Made by a program: the position numbers and the translations under genes
Source: Actinomortierella ambigua
Lineage: Eukaryota > Mortierellomycota > Mortierellomycetes > Mortierellales > Mortierellaceae
Direction: 5' to 3'
Length of the DNA stretch: 64,000 nucleotides
Assembly (NCBI GenBank): GCA_016098155.1
Contig: JAAAJB010000121.1
Coordinates: forward strand, 1 to 64,000
Part shown: positions 11,708-23,900 of the stretch, piece by piece
How positions within the stretch are numbered: position 1 is the stretch's first letter
Layout: every line of letters starts with the position of its first letter
Notes under the pieces: model-generated
The model's database searches: none
The model's input: the letters and a program-made list of their open reading frames with translations, nothing else
Told to the model about the DNA's origin: nothing

Positions 11708-12015
11708 AAAACAACAACATGACCTCTCTCACCAGAGTATTCCCAGATATACAAGTAAATAAATATATATAAAGAAGGAACCTGCCATTTCATTATGTAA
11801 TTTTTATTCCCTGGGGTTTCGTGGTCACTGTGCTTCAAGTCGATAATCCTTAAAGATATTGTCATAGAATCTCAAGCCTTCCACGCTTTCATCTCTGCAC
11901 AAAAGACCTTTTCCTTCGGACATCTATGATTTAGTTTCGACGCACACATACACACAAACAAAGAAGTTTGCGGAACAAAATCAAACGTTAGTCATCATTT
12001 CTCCTTTGTTTTCCC
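11708..12015. terminator. Convergent 3' region, ceramidase / VPS36
   Basis: This 308-base AT-rich region lies between two convergent stop codons. It contains AAGTAAATAAATATATATAAAG at about 11753-11774, a plausible polyadenylation region for the ceramidase gene. No gene is seen. Confidence 0.45.
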
Positions 12016-14778
12016 TCACGTCTCCAGGCCCTAGCGCTTCCAAGAAGAGAAGGAAGGAAGAACGAAAAATAAAAGAGTATAGAGAGATAGAGCGATTGAG
12101 ATGAATGATTAGACATCTTACCAAAAGCTGGTCCTGCGCAAGGACCACACTGATCTGCATCACGCGTGCGAGCTCAACGGCGGTGATGCCCAAGCCAGGG
12201 GGTAGGTCCTGCACAGCCTTGAGCACCGTCGCAGCAACCTCGTCGTCATTGTGCCGGGCCAGTGTCTGGATTGCAACCAGCCCGCTCTCAAACTTGCGCA
12301 GTCGCAACGGAAGGTTCAAGTCTACGAATTGTTGGCACGCCGTGTGGAGATCTTTGGGCGAGACGAGTTCTAGACGAAGAAGGAAAAAAAATTAGGAAGA
12401 CATAAAGTTTAAGCAATCAGTGATCCAAAGTTCATTTTGTATTGTTGGTGATGTTAAATCGCAAGCCTTCTTTTTTCGCCCCCCCCCCTCCTCTCTCAAT
12501 CTCTTTTCTTTCTTACCAACACCCCGCGCTCGGTTAAAGACACAGTAAGTGTCCGTCAAGCTAAGCATGCCCCCCTCCCGTTCAACAAACGGCAGGATAA
12601 ACTCGGCCAGTTCACGCGCCAGCTCCTTATGAAAGACGGCACCCGCTGTGTCCTTTGTCACGGGGGCTGCAATACCCATGCTCAGCAGGTACGACTTGAA
12701 GGTCGCCGTTTCCTCCGTGTTCAGCCCAGAACTGTTGGATCGCGATATTTGGCTCGAAAAATTCTCGGCCATCGTCACCATCTCCGCCGCCATGTCCATC
12801 AGCGCTTGGAGATCCTGGAACGCCGACGAGAGTGTCTGCTCGTTCTGCTTCTGTGCCGTCTCGACTGTTCTCATGATGCCACCTGTATAAAATTGATGTT
12901 GTTGTTGTTGTTGTTGTTGAGTGGATCGCAGGGATGGACGGGCAGTGCGGAGCAAAAAGATAAATGAAAAAGGTTAGAATACCCAGTTTTCAAAAGGCTT
13001 GCAAGAATACTTGCTCAGTCCCCCCTCTCCTAGGCAAATGTGAAAGAGACAGGACCCATGAAAAAGAAAAAAAACGTAACTGATGCCGCCAACTCTTGGC
13101 ACTGGAGGTGCCGTCTCAACCACCTGCTCCTTGGGTCTCGATTTCTGTGGTTTCATTGCAACAGGCTTTCGCTAGAAAAGACAAAAAGGGCACGGAGGAG
13201 GTAAACAATTAGGACATTTCTTTTTAAAAAACATAAAATAAAATAAAAACACTGCATGTTGACCCAATACGGCACTTTTGTCACCCTCTCCTCCCTTCCT
13301 TCCCTCTCAACCACTCACCTCCCATGCCTTGAGGGCCATGGTTGAACGCAAGGTCGAATAAAAGTTGGTACTGCCACCGCCTCGGAAGGACAGCTTGATA
13401 CAGTTCTTGTCCTTTTCGTCCCCGTCCGTCTTGGACTTGCCCAGACCAACACTAGTCCTGGCATACATCATGCTAGAAAAGGACGAGATCAGGCCTCCGG
13501 CCCCCGTGTACCTTTTCGAGTCGTCTCCCGACGCCACTATGGTGTTGGGCGAGGGTGATATTGTTGTTGAGGATCCTGAGGTGGCGGACGATGGCGCAAT
13601 GGTAGAAGGGAGGTGACTAATCGACCGCTGATGCTGCTGTTGTCTCTCCAGAGCAAAGGCAACAGTGTCGGCGTCCTGCAGAGGGTTTCCGCACATCTCG
13701 CATTGGATCATGAACGGGTCATTGTGGAACGTGCACAGGGTACACGTCAGTTTTGGTGGGTCGATCGAGTCATTGTTCGTGGTTGGGGGTGCAGGAAGAG
13801 GTGATGGTGATGATGACAGAGGTGTCGATGCAGAGTAAGAGTCGCTCTGCAACAGCGGTTGATCGGCGAGAACGGGTGAATCCTTGCGTGGTAAAGACAG
13901 ATGGGATGGGGTATCGAGCAAGGACAGCTTGGCAGCCGCACTCGCATAAGGGTTGGGTCTTCCTGAGCTCGGCCTCTCTCCTGTAGCAGCAGGTCGTTTG
14001 ATGCCGCAAATGGCACACTTGACAAGATCGCCAGAATTGCTGTTAGAACAAATGGCGCATATCCACATTGGCGAGTTCCAAGCAGCCATTGCCGGTGATG
14101 TCGACGTGTGGCTCAGCCCGGCCCCTGTCCCTGTGGTGGTGGTTGCTGCAGTGGTGTTGGACTCCTCTGCTGACAGATGACTAGACTCGCCTGATATCTC
14201 ATCCTTTTTCTCTGCTACCGTGTACAAGTCGAGCGTGATCTTTGGCGAGGACGACATGAATCCTCCCTAATGTGTTTGTTTAACGATAAAACTGTGAGCA
14301 ACCAAGAAGCCCCACCCATCTCCCCCTCTCCCAAGTACACTTTCATTTATTCAGATCGTAGGAAGAGTCTGCCTACTTACATAGTGTTGCATGCCTTTAA
14401 TGTAGCGGAGATCTAGCCCGATCGACTTTCGCTTGGGATCCTTGGCGTCAATGTAAAGTAGACGGTAGCTAGTCAGGTACACTGTGCCATTAGGGTAGTC
14501 CTCTGCTTTCTGGCGCCTATACATGAAATGGCAAGACACGTACGGTGAGTTTCTTTTTTTTTCCTTGTTCGTTAGTTTCTGTGAGTGAGTGGTAGACACG
14601 TCTACGCTGAATACTCTGGGCACTACAGAGTCCGCACTGACACAGCCTCGCACTAAACAGACTCGGCTCTTTACCCGTCATAGAGGCCTATCTGATCCTG
14701 TGTGGTCTGCATTATCTCGTGCGAGTCGAGAATAGGCCGTGAGGCTGACGTAAGAGAGATGGGTTCCCAGCGGTCCAT
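12016..14778 (-). CDS. VPS36: ESCRT-II subunit Vps36, GLUE domain with two NZF fingers
   Basis: The exons are 14778-14675, 14516-14381, 14266-13319, 13171-13081, 12882-12517, 12369-12122 and a short last exon near 12030-12016, about 635 residues. The first half of the GLUE (PH-like) domain covers about 1-80. It is interrupted by an insert with two NZF zinc fingers: C150/C153/C164/C167 and C255/C258/C269/C272. The second half (IKLSFRGGGSTNFY...KAWE) lies at about 370-396. The winged-helix EAP30/Vps36 core (GIMRTVETAQ, FQDLQALMDMA, GGMLSLTD, GITAVELARVM) follows. It sorts ubiquitinated cargo at endosomes as part of ESCRT-II; GLUE binds phosphoinositide, and NZFs bind ESCRT-I and ubiquitin in yeast. 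The donor at 13080 (GTTACG) is weak. The last exon (four codons) is uncertain, and the family's usual C-terminal end was not found. Confidence 0.92.
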
Positions 14779-14983
14779 GCAGAGAGATGTGAGGCTAATG
14801 GGGAGCCAAGACAGAGAAAGACGTGGAATGGTCAGCAAGGGTGGAGAAGAAGGCTGGAGTACTGCTGCGTGACTGGCCAACGGAATTTCATTTCAGTGTC
14901 AGGTACTTCTGGAGAAGGGAAGCTCGGCGGGGATTCCGTGTCCATTTGGCTTGCTTTCCCTCCATTGTCTTCATTCCACAAGC
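14779..14983. promoter_or_regulatory. Shared 205-base promoter, VPS36 / DPH6-like
   Basis: Divergent start codons lie at 14778 and 14984. The plus-strand start is preceded by a CT-rich stretch (TTGCTTTCCCTCCATTGTCTTC), with a CCATTG element near 14961. No TATA box is obvious. Confidence 0.5.
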
Positions 14984-15888
14984 ATGCCTCGCGCAGCAGT
15001 ATCATTCACCGGCGGCAAGGACTGCACGGTGTCGCTCTGCCTGGCCAAGGAGCAAGGCCACGAAATTGCGCTGCTGATCACCTTTGGCCCAAAAGGCGGA
15101 GTACAGTCGTTCAAAGCACACTCGCTAGATCTGATCAGGTTGCAGGCGAAGGCATTGAACATCCCTCATATTGTTGTCGAGATTGGCGAGGAAGGCAAGA
15201 CCTATCTCCAATGCTACCGCGAGGAACTCCAGAGGATCAAGGACCAGTACCAGATTGACGTGCTTGTCACAGGTATGACTCGACCATCTAGCTACGTGTG
15301 TGTGTGGTGTGTGTATGTATGTATGTGTATGTGTATGTATGCGTGTCTGTATGCATGTGCGTGCGCGCGTGTATGCGTGTGGTGTTTTGTGGTACTCGAT
15401 ATCTTTGCTGCTTCAACTCATATCCTTCCCTCTACCCACCGCCACCACTACCTCACCTCACCCCACACACAGGCGATATTCTGAACGTGTGCGACAACTT
15501 TATGGCCCGAGCCTCCAAGGACATTCTCGAGCTAGTGTGCCCGATCTGGGGGTGGGACCGGCCACGGTTGCTGGAGGAACTCTTCCGACGCGAGTTTGAC
15601 ATTATGATCAGCTGTGTCTTGCTTCCGAAACTGGGCGGACAAGAACCCCTGGCCAGGGAATTTGTCGGCGCGAGGTTAACGCCAGCCTTTCTGAAGAGCC
15701 ACCTCGAGCCCCGGAAGAACGAGGTCGACATGGGTGGCGAGTGGGGTGAGTTTCACACCATGGTCTTGACTGTCCCCGAGTTGTACAACGGCCACCGCAT
15801 CGCGTATAAAGGAGAGCCGATCATTGACGGCGACTACATGTTTATGAACTTTGAAAGCCTGGAACTCGTCCCATGTGCATCAACTTAA
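14984..15888 (+). CDS. Dph6/ATP_bind_4 family PP-loop protein (diphthine-ammonia ligase-like)
   Basis: Two exons (14984-15272, 15473-15888) encode 234 residues. The N-terminal PP-loop SFTGGKDCT (residues 7-15) is the ATP pyrophosphatase motif, usually SGGKDS. The family C-terminal half is present (NVCDNFMARASKDILELVCPIWGWDR; GGEWGEFHTMVL; Y.F..FESLEL). Dph6 amidates diphthine on translation elongation factor 2, the last step of diphthamide synthesis, in the cytosol. Human DPH6 is a similar single-domain protein, while yeast Dph6 carries C-terminal YjgF-like domains that are absent here. The Ser-to-Cys change in the PP-loop and the divergence make the exact substrate uncertain. The intron contains a (TG/TATG)n tract at about 15298-15380. 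Confidence 0.8.
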
Positions 15889-16284
15889 TATAAAGCCATA
15901 CCATATCACCATCATCACCTTGTCACCTTTTTTTAAAAAAAAATGATATTGTACATTCCACAGAATGATAGTGACAAGAGTAGGGTGTTTGTATATTCAA
16001 CAGATCAAAGTATGGGTGTCGCCTAGGGTGCGTCTGTGTTTGATTTTCTTTTCTGTTTCTTTCTCTGCAACGATCTCGTTCTACTCGCTCCAGACATCCC
16101 GTATGGGCGCAATTGCTAAAGAAGGATGGAGTAAGCATACCTCGAATATAGCTATCCTTTGAAGACTCATTAGGTAGGCATATTTTTTTTAATGGTCCAG
16201 TTGTGGCAGGGTGTATCGAGGTGAGTGAACGAGGGTACGAACAAGAAAGAAAACGCCAGGGATTCATTCTTCATTCTAATTTGT
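15889..16284. other. Convergent 3' region, DPH6-like / NDUFA8
   Basis: This region is AT-rich with no coding signal. TAATATAAAG directly follows the plus-strand stop and could serve 3' processing. A short T8 run lies near 16182. Confidence 0.45.
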
Positions 16285-16661
16285 CTAGCTGTAGATGCTG
16301 TCAGTGCGAAGATGGATGGGTGTTCCTGATGCTCCGGGAATGACCTTTTCCAGTTTCTATATTGGAGAGATGGGAGATGTAACAAGCATCACATATTAGT
16401 GCTCAAGGGGCTTCAACTTACGATATTTTTTTTTCATCCGCAGTTGAACGTCCAGCTCAATTGAACAATCTTGTGACCAATAAACCACTTTGACTTACAA
16501 TCTTGGAGAAGACACACTCGTTGAGTGTCCTCTCGGGCTTGCGGCAAGCATAGTATTCCTGGTTGTTCTTCTCGAGGCACTGGTAGTGAGCAACCCACTC
16601 CTTTTCGCAGTTCTCGCGAAGCTTTGTGATCCTATAGGAATGACGAATATGGAGAGTGTAA

Positions 16662-16692
<31 letters not shown>

Positions 16693-17006
16693 TAAGTACA
16701 AGATGAAAGTGAGCATGGATCCAGATGTCATCAAAGTCGGCTGTTCCTGTCAGGCAACACGTACAGGTCCATGGCGCATCGTGTAACCTTGCGACCCTCC
16801 TTCAAGCAGTGGGCAGGATCGGCGTTCTCGTTCTTGCAGAGCATAAAGTCCTCGTTGTATTCCTTGCAGTGGGCGCCGATGAAGTAGGCAGCCGACTTCA
16901 AGGGTGCCGAGGTGGCACCGACCTCAGGGTGAGCACTCTCCGCAGGGGCGGGCGTGGGGTCGACAAACTTGCCCGTGGGCAGTGTAGGCTCGCGGTATGT
17001 GGACAT
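16285..17006 (-). CDS. NDUFA8: Mitochondrial complex I subunit NDUFA8 (CHCH, four CX9C)
   Basis: Three exons (17006-16765, 16631-16499, 16356-16285) encode 148 residues. The conserved core ATSAPLKSAAYFIGAHCKEY is present. All four CX9C pairs are visible: C47-C57, C67-C77, C89-C99 and C110-C120, the hallmark of this intermembrane-space accessory subunit of NADH:ubiquinone oxidoreductase. Import and oxidation by the Mia40 relay is established for CX9C proteins. The C-terminus (KLEKVIPGASGTPIHLR) fits the family. Intron 1 has a (GA)n run at about 16666-16692. Presence of this subunit implies a working complex I. Confidence 0.95.
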
Positions 17007-17725
17007 TGTCTAAAGAAGAGAAGGGAGAGTCTGGTGTAGGAGAGACAATGATGGAAAAGATGGAGGGATGAGTTATGGGTTTGGTTGGATGCCATGGCCA
17101 TTCTCGGAGGTGATCCGCGTATTTTATGAATGCGGGTGTCAGTCCACACTGCCTCCGGAGATCCAGTCCGGTGCGGAAATGGCGGCCATCGCAGGAGGAT
17201 GGCTCAGCCGGGAGAGGGGGTGCAAGGAGGGAAGGTGGAGAGGGGGAGGGTAGCGACAAGGGAAGGTAGAGTGAGAGGGAGGGCAGGGGCTGCATTACCA
17301 GAGAAGGGGTGGAAGGATGTTCGCGGATGCGAAGGTGCTGATCATCCAGGCTTTTTTGATCGAATGCCTCTCCTCTCTCTCTGCCCAGTGCCCCTCCCTC
17401 CCTCCCCTCCTCCCCTGCCCTCGCTCGCTCGCTCGCGTTGTCCGCCGGCGGAAAGTGCTTGGTGGCTTGTCACGGAATAATTTCTAGTCGTATTCCCTGC
17501 ATGAAAGGTCGATCAGATCAGATCACCCTACTTCTCATTTGACCCTGAGCTGAGATACCCAAATTTTGGACACACACACAGCAAAGGACGCGCTTTTTCT
17601 CCTCTCCCTTTCTCATCGCTGCTACCACACCACCTACCTCACTCGAAAAAAATGGCATGTTGACAGCAACCTCTCTTCTCGCCACCTCATTTGCATGGAC
17701 AAAGAGCCACAAAAGGACGTTGGAA
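17007..17725. promoter_or_regulatory. Divergent promoter region, NDUFA8 / elongin-B-like
   Basis: This 719-base region contains purine-rich tracts near 17200-17290, a CT-rich tract at about 17365-17420 followed by (CTCG)n at 17421-17435, and a CT tract near 17600-17625 upstream of the plus-strand start. No coding signal. Confidence 0.5.
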
Positions 17726-18307
17726 ATGGCTTGCCTCGTGAGTCATGAGTTGAGACCTAACATCCCCCCATTCCATTGGCCAATTGACCCTCTATTGTCT
17801 ATATGCTACTTAGGCCTCCACACAATACTACCGCGTCAAGCGGAATACGTTGACGCTCTTCATCACCACCAACAGCGCCAACACTGACACCGTCTTGAAT
17901 CTAAAGGAAAAGGTTGTCAAAGCACTTGGATGCTCGCGCCACCCCGATGCCTCGCCTATCTCGTCTGTCAACGATTTCCAACTACACACTCCCAACAAGA
18001 AGGACCCTGCTCTGTGGGACAGACTCTCCGACTCGCAGACATTAGTTGGCGCAGGATTGGTCGATCAACAAGTTATAGCTTTGACATTTAAGGATCCTTG
18101 TACGTGTGGAAAAAGAACCCTTTTTAACGGTGCACGCACTCATGTCATGATGATGCCCGTTTGCGAGAAGTGTGAGTCCAATTAACGCCTTTTTTTTTCT
18201 CACCCGTTTCATGCGTACGAATAGCTGATAACAGCAAGTGGGAGCCCGTGTCGATTGCACAGCCAGAGGCATTGGATGACTTTGGAGATCAGGGTTACGA
18301 CCAATAA
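17726..18307 (+). CDS. Elongin-B-like ubiquitin-fold protein
   Basis: Three exons (17726-17737, 17814-18099, 18225-18307) encode 126 residues; the first exon has only four codons (MACL) and the phases close. The N-terminus (YYRVKRNTLTLFITTNSANTD) and following TVLNLKEKVVKAL match the ubiquitin-like start of elongin B (human [22 protein letters not shown]). Next comes a loop longer than in the human protein, then LSDSQTLVGAGLVDQQVIALTF. The tail WEPVSIAQPEALDDFG parallels the human C-terminal FEALCIEPFSSPPELPD. Elongin B pairs with elongin C in cullin ubiquitin ligases and the elongin transcription factor. An intron-1 ATTGGCCAAT lies near 17776. Assignment rests on pattern and order; another ubiquitin-fold adaptor is possible. 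Confidence 0.75.
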
Positions 18308-18418
18308 AGGCAAACTGGAAGGAGGCAAAGTGACTCTGACAACCATCCTACACAGGCAGCGTTTGGACTGTCAATCGAACGCTTTTGCCACGCTTAAAAT
18401 TTTAGTGGCGTTTTTAGT

Positions 18419-20653
18419 TTATTTTTCCACATAATACTTTTTCCTCAGCTCTTTACCTCGAAGCACCTCGCTTGTTGTGCCCTGTGTTGTGGCAAAGTAT
18501 TGAAGGTTTGGGAAGTGGGCAGAAAGAACCTTTTCGTAGCCCTTGGTGGTAGGTCGGAAGGAAGTAAGTACAAGGCGCTTAACTGAGGGAAGAGAACCGA
18601 ACGGTGCTAGAGACGAGAGGTTTGTGTCCTCAAGTTTATGGTCTACAATGGTCGAGCCATTCACGTAGAGGTCCGTCAGCTTTGGGCATTTGCTGCTACC
18701 CACCATATGAATGTGGAAGCCCTTAAGGCAACCTCTCCTGAGATACAGGTATTCAAGGTTTGGAAACGCCCACTCCTGGTGCCAGAATTGAACATCGTTC
18801 ATAACACAGCAGTTGATTACCAGCCTTCGAAGCTGGGTCATCGATGCAATTGTCTGGGGGTGAAACAAGCTACATGCTCCGCCGTCGATCAACTCAAGCG
18901 ATTCTAGACCATCCATGATGCATGGCTCTAGATGCTCTATGACCTTCTTCCCCAAATCGAGCTTCAGATGCTTCAGGTGAGGCAGGCCATTGAAAATGGC
19001 ACTATTCCATAGCACACCCTTGTTCCCATCAACGTCGAGCGTGCGCAGGTTGGGGAAGGTCAAGAGCCCGCGCAAGTCCAAGGTCTCATCCTTGGTCTCA
19101 TCCTTGGGCCATATGATCTTGAGGGTGCAAAGCGAAGGGAAAGCCACCGCCGCATCCAGGATGACTTTGCGCATGGGAAGGGCATGTGAGCCAGTCAGGT
19201 TGAGTTCTTGTAGCGCAACGCGTGGCAAAGGTGGACTGCCTTGGACGACCGATCTGGTGAACAGACTCTCTTGGACAGCCCATTCAAATACATCGGATGA
19301 CACAATGTCGAGATTCAAGGACAGGAGCTTCAACGATCGACATTGACGTAAGATCCTTTGGATGTTCTCCTGCGGCCACGGGCTGTCAAGGTCAGTATCC
19401 GCAGATGAAAGCCATGGTGCCAGCTCCTCGATCATGCCGAGGTTAAAGCTATAGGGCGAGGCATAGAAGCGGTGCCACATGCTGTCGCCTAAGCTTCCAT
19501 AGTCGCAGCGATACCCAGTGTTGCCCAAGACTTTGCGGGCTTTGATGATCGGGAGCAGCTTGAAGAATCGACGTAGAGGGTTCAGAATGGATGGATAGTA
19601 TCGTGGAGGCACATATCCGACCAGTCTTGCGTCAAGCTGCTTTGGGGCGATGGACGACGACGCACGACGATGGACTATGTTGGCTGGGTCACTCTGCCGG
19701 TGCTTCTGCTGCATGGCGGCGAGTGCAACAAAGAAATCCGCTGCCTGACGCAGCTCCTCCTCCATAACCGATATCAAGCCCTTGTTGGCTTCTGAACTGA
19801 GTGGCTCCTTGTACTGCCATTGGTGTCTACTCCCCCGGGTGCTACATCCCGTCAATCCAAAGTACACAGTTTCCACTTTTGACATCGCGTGGATATGAGC
19901 TTGGTATCGATCCATGTCCGAACATGGAATGCCCACTTGCTGGAGTGTGGGAAAGCGATGTCGAAAGATGCAAAAGTACCTTAGCATGAATGTTGCAGTG
20001 TAGGTGACGAGGTTGTTGGCGAGGTCGTGGTTGCCATTCTGGTATATGCGGTCAGTCAAATCGACGAGCCCGGACGGGTTGTGAAGCAACAGGTCGTGCT
20101 CGAGGGACAATGTCTGGATCAATTGGGTATAGGGGACATATGGTCTACCCGAGGAAGGAGCAGGCCTGTCCATTCTCGCGTAATTGTACAGGATTTCTTG
20201 ATCAGCGGCGGGAAGACAGCGAGCGAGCAGACTGAACAGTGCTTGCAAAGCCTTGGCGTTGTTCTTGGATTGCACTTCATAGTACCGGCTCAGCACCTTG
20301 ATCGGATCCTCGTATCTACATATCAGAAACAGTTGCGGTGGGTGGTCAGTCAATGGCTGGTGGTCACCATTTACACCCCAACACGTCCCATCCCACTACC
20401 CCCTTTCGCGCTTTTCCCCTTCTCCTCCTCCTCCTTCTCGCCCCCTCGTTCCTCGCTTCCTCCCCTGGACTTGTGCAACCGTCAGACTCTAGAGCAGCTG
20501 GGTACGTTACAATTTGCGGACCACGACCTTGAAGAACGCCCTGTTGACAGTCAGCAACCTGTACAAATCACGGAGGGGAATTTGATTCACAATCAACGTG
20601 AGGCATTCGGGCGGCAGATCAGAAAAATGTATGGTGTTGGAGTGGAGGGTCAT
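18419..20653 (-). CDS. F-box protein with leucine-rich repeats
   Basis: Two exons (20653-20511, 20315-18419) encode 679 residues. The first exon encodes the F-box (FSDLPPECLTLIVNQIPLRD...), which binds Skp1. The rest is a large helical region (residues about 50-330) followed by about ten irregular leucine-rich repeats (LKSLSLNLDIV, LQELNLTGS, LRTLDVDGN, LKHLKLDLG, LESLELIDG, LEYLYLRRG, LTDLYVNGS, VKRLVLTSF). These proteins act as substrate receptors of SCF ubiquitin ligases; the substrate is unknown. Similar one-intron F-box/LRR genes form large families in Mortierella-like fungi (general knowledge). The stop lies 111 bases from the convergent elongin-B-like gene. Confidence 0.85.
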
Positions 20654-20916
20654 TGTGCAGAATGAATTGTAAGTGAATCACCATCTCACACCTTCCTGCA
20701 CCGTTGTAGAACACTTTGTGACTGGAGTTGGGACAAACTCAAAAATCTCCCAGCCAGCAACCCAACAGTCTTTGCCAGCCGCCTCCTCTGTCTACCCTTA
20801 TTCCTCACAAAACACCTGCCGCACACACATATCATAACATATTCACTTGCGAGTGGCCGCTTCCTTCCTCCCCAATCCTCTTGTCTCTCGTTCCAACCTG
20901 AGCTGGCCTTTGCCTC
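20654..20916. promoter_or_regulatory. Shared 263-base promoter, F-box / proline-run protein
   Basis: Divergent starts lie at 20653 and 20917. C-rich and CT-rich sequence (CCGCTTCCTTCCTCCCCAATCC near 20857-20878) precedes the plus-strand ATG. Confidence 0.45.
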
Positions 20917-23900
20917 ATGTCACAGGAGAGCTACCTGACTGCCCGCCTCTCCCTGACCCCTGATCGTGCAGTCGACCATGACATGGCAGAGATGAACAAT
21001 ACAGGATTCGACAACCTTGTTGCAGGCCAGGACAACGACAAGCATGCAACCAATGTCGACACCACGTCGCTACTTGGCTCTGTCTGGAATCTGTTCAAGG
21101 ATGTCAAGGACCTCGCCGCGCGGGAGATAGACCGCTTCATGGAGCAACTGCCATACAGTAATAACCAAAAGTTGCCAGACGACAAGGTACTCACTGAACA
21201 GTGGAAAACTTTGAACACAACCGCCCTGTACTGTTCCTTGATGTCAGAGATATGTTGCTTATACCCCTTCCTTGAGGATACCGTTATAGGACCAGGTGCT
21301 GCAACCCAAGAAAGATAGATCCAAGATTATGCTTGGCCATGGACCACCATCCATCACATCCAAGAGACTTGGAGCTGCATTTTCCGATAGACACTGGAGT
21401 AGATTGGTGGACGAAGGTATTTAGGCATCACGAGAACATTTGGGTTTGACTTGTTTTACATGGGTTCATGTGCTATTTTTTTTTCTTGTCTCTGACCGGA
21501 TATGGCTCCTTTCGATAGAGTTACGAGCTCAGACAAACGACTTGACACCAGCTTCAAGAGTCAGGGCGCCTCGAGCTGGCTCGGTGCCGCTGCCTCGAGA
21601 GCACCGCTCTTTACAAGAGTCATATACCCCGTCATCTCAACCACCCAGTGCACCAGAGTCTCCAGCGATACCCCCTATACGACCAATGTCGGAGATACCC
21701 AGCACGCCATCATCGACAAGTATGAAACGAAAAAAACACGTCAATGTCACTGGACCACTCTCCAAGTCCTCTGCTCTGGAACCTAGAAGAGCTGCAAAAA
21801 TCAACCGTCGCCAAGGATCCTCTGGGACCAACCCTACCGGGTCCAGACTACAACATACTTCTACGCTACCGAAACGTGCCTCTCATCGTCACACTGGCTT
21901 GGACTCTGAAGGGTGGGGCTCGTCCACTTCGACGCCTGGAGGATATGAAGAGGATTCAGAGTCAAGTTTTAGTTCTGATGTCGAGGATGATTACCGCAAG
22001 GAGCGCGAATCAAGCGTTGCACAGTCTATCGCGTCTTTGGCAGACCTGATGAACCTCTCGGACAGCCAGTCTGGTTCTGGTGGGTCTCGATACCCCGTCT
22101 TGAGCCATCGTCGGTCGCAATCTGAACATTTATCTCGAAGGCGATCACGGCGAGTATCGGACAGACATCGGCCATGGGCAAGAACTGACGATGACGATGA
22201 CACGGGCGATTCAGAGGGGCGTCGAACAATGCGGCGGCCACGTTCAGCACTGGATATTTATTCGTCTGCAGACCCTTTGCGGACGTTTATCCCGTCTCGA
22301 CCTTCGACACCCCAACCTCGACCAGCATCTCAGCTATCCTTTCAGACATCCCAGCCACCACCCCACCCCACCACTGAGGATCACGATAAACTGAATAAGC
22401 TCCAAGAAGAGCTGGCAGTGATCAAAGCTCAGGTGTGTACACGAACAACGCCGTTCATTTTGCCTCTCTATTCTTGTTCGCCCAAAGGGGACATAATACT
22501 TACCTATGACACCTTGTTTGTGCTGCGTCTTGACTTCATTTTTTTTTCATAGCTTGCCACGCTCGTTTCAGCGCAGCAGGAAGATTCTAGGAGGCTGAGC
22601 TGGCCATCCTACGCTATGCCAACATCGTTAATACCCCCGCCACCTCCACCTCCACCACCACCCGCACCTCCAGCAGGACTTAGCGCAGCAAAGAAGTGGT
22701 CGATACCCAACAGTGTGGCACAGTCAATGCAGGACGTACTCAAGGAGTTGAGTTCGTCGCAACATCGATTACGCAAAACAAATAGCCCGTACCTTGCACG
22801 GACCCAACCCGACACTCCGGTAACATCAACAACAGTGTCATCGTCGTCGTCACCGGCTGTCGTCGAGAACCCTGCCAGTAGCATCAGTCTCAAGCAGAAG
22901 GCAGTCTTGAACTCATCAGCCCTCAAAGCACGCCGATCAGAAGCCAGATCGGCTGCGGGACAAACCCAAGAACCCCCGCAGCCACATCGTACAATGTCAT
23001 CGACATTGACCTCTGTTGCCGTACCAGCCTCGCACATCCAGTCGGCTCCCACACAGCCCTCGGGCCGCAACAGCAGCAGCGATTCTCCCGGTGCATCGTT
23101 CCAGCTTTGGGCGCGGAGGACGACGTCTCAAGCGACTCCGTCAGCAATCATCACCCCGTCCCTATCTTCGTCCTCCTCTTCTTCCTCTGCTTCCGTCTCT
23201 GAGCGCGAGTCTCCAAATGACTCTTTAAAGCATACCCTTTCTCGATCAGAGAAAATTAGTGGCGGAAAGAAGACCAAGAAGCAGAACTCGCCATCCGCTC
23301 AACAATCCTACGGTGTGTTGACGCCATCCTTGACACCCTCTACCAGCAGCAGCAGTAGTAGTGTTCTTCCCACAGAGGTCACACCAATAATGGAGGAGGA
23401 GACTGAACATATGGATTTATCCGTCGACGACCATCACGACTATCACCCTTCGTTGTCCTCTGCATCCACGGATTTTATCACTGGCAGCGCTGCGAAGACG
23501 AAACGCAAGAAGTCAGTAGGAGGAGGAGGAGGAGCAGGGGAAGCGGGAATGTCGACCAGCCTTTTCTCCCTGCTGTTGAACAACACTGGCAGCGGTAGTG
23601 GCAGTAGCAGCAGCCGGGTCAGTGCAACGACGACTCCTGGAAGTAGTGCTAGAGGCAGCGGCGGCGGCGGCGATAGGAGTGCAAAGGCCAGTAATGCTGG
23701 AGCACTCCGTATCTTGACACCGTCGACACTCGATCGATCAGGATCATCCAGGACGGCCAGAGCAAAGGTCGCTAAATCATCGCCATCGCCATTGTTGACA
23801 CCAACAGGGGCGCGGACGAAAAGTCTGTCTTCGACAGCATCACCACTCGTCAACGGTCGGGCTGTGGCCAGCGCTGCTGCTGTTACACCATCCACACCCA

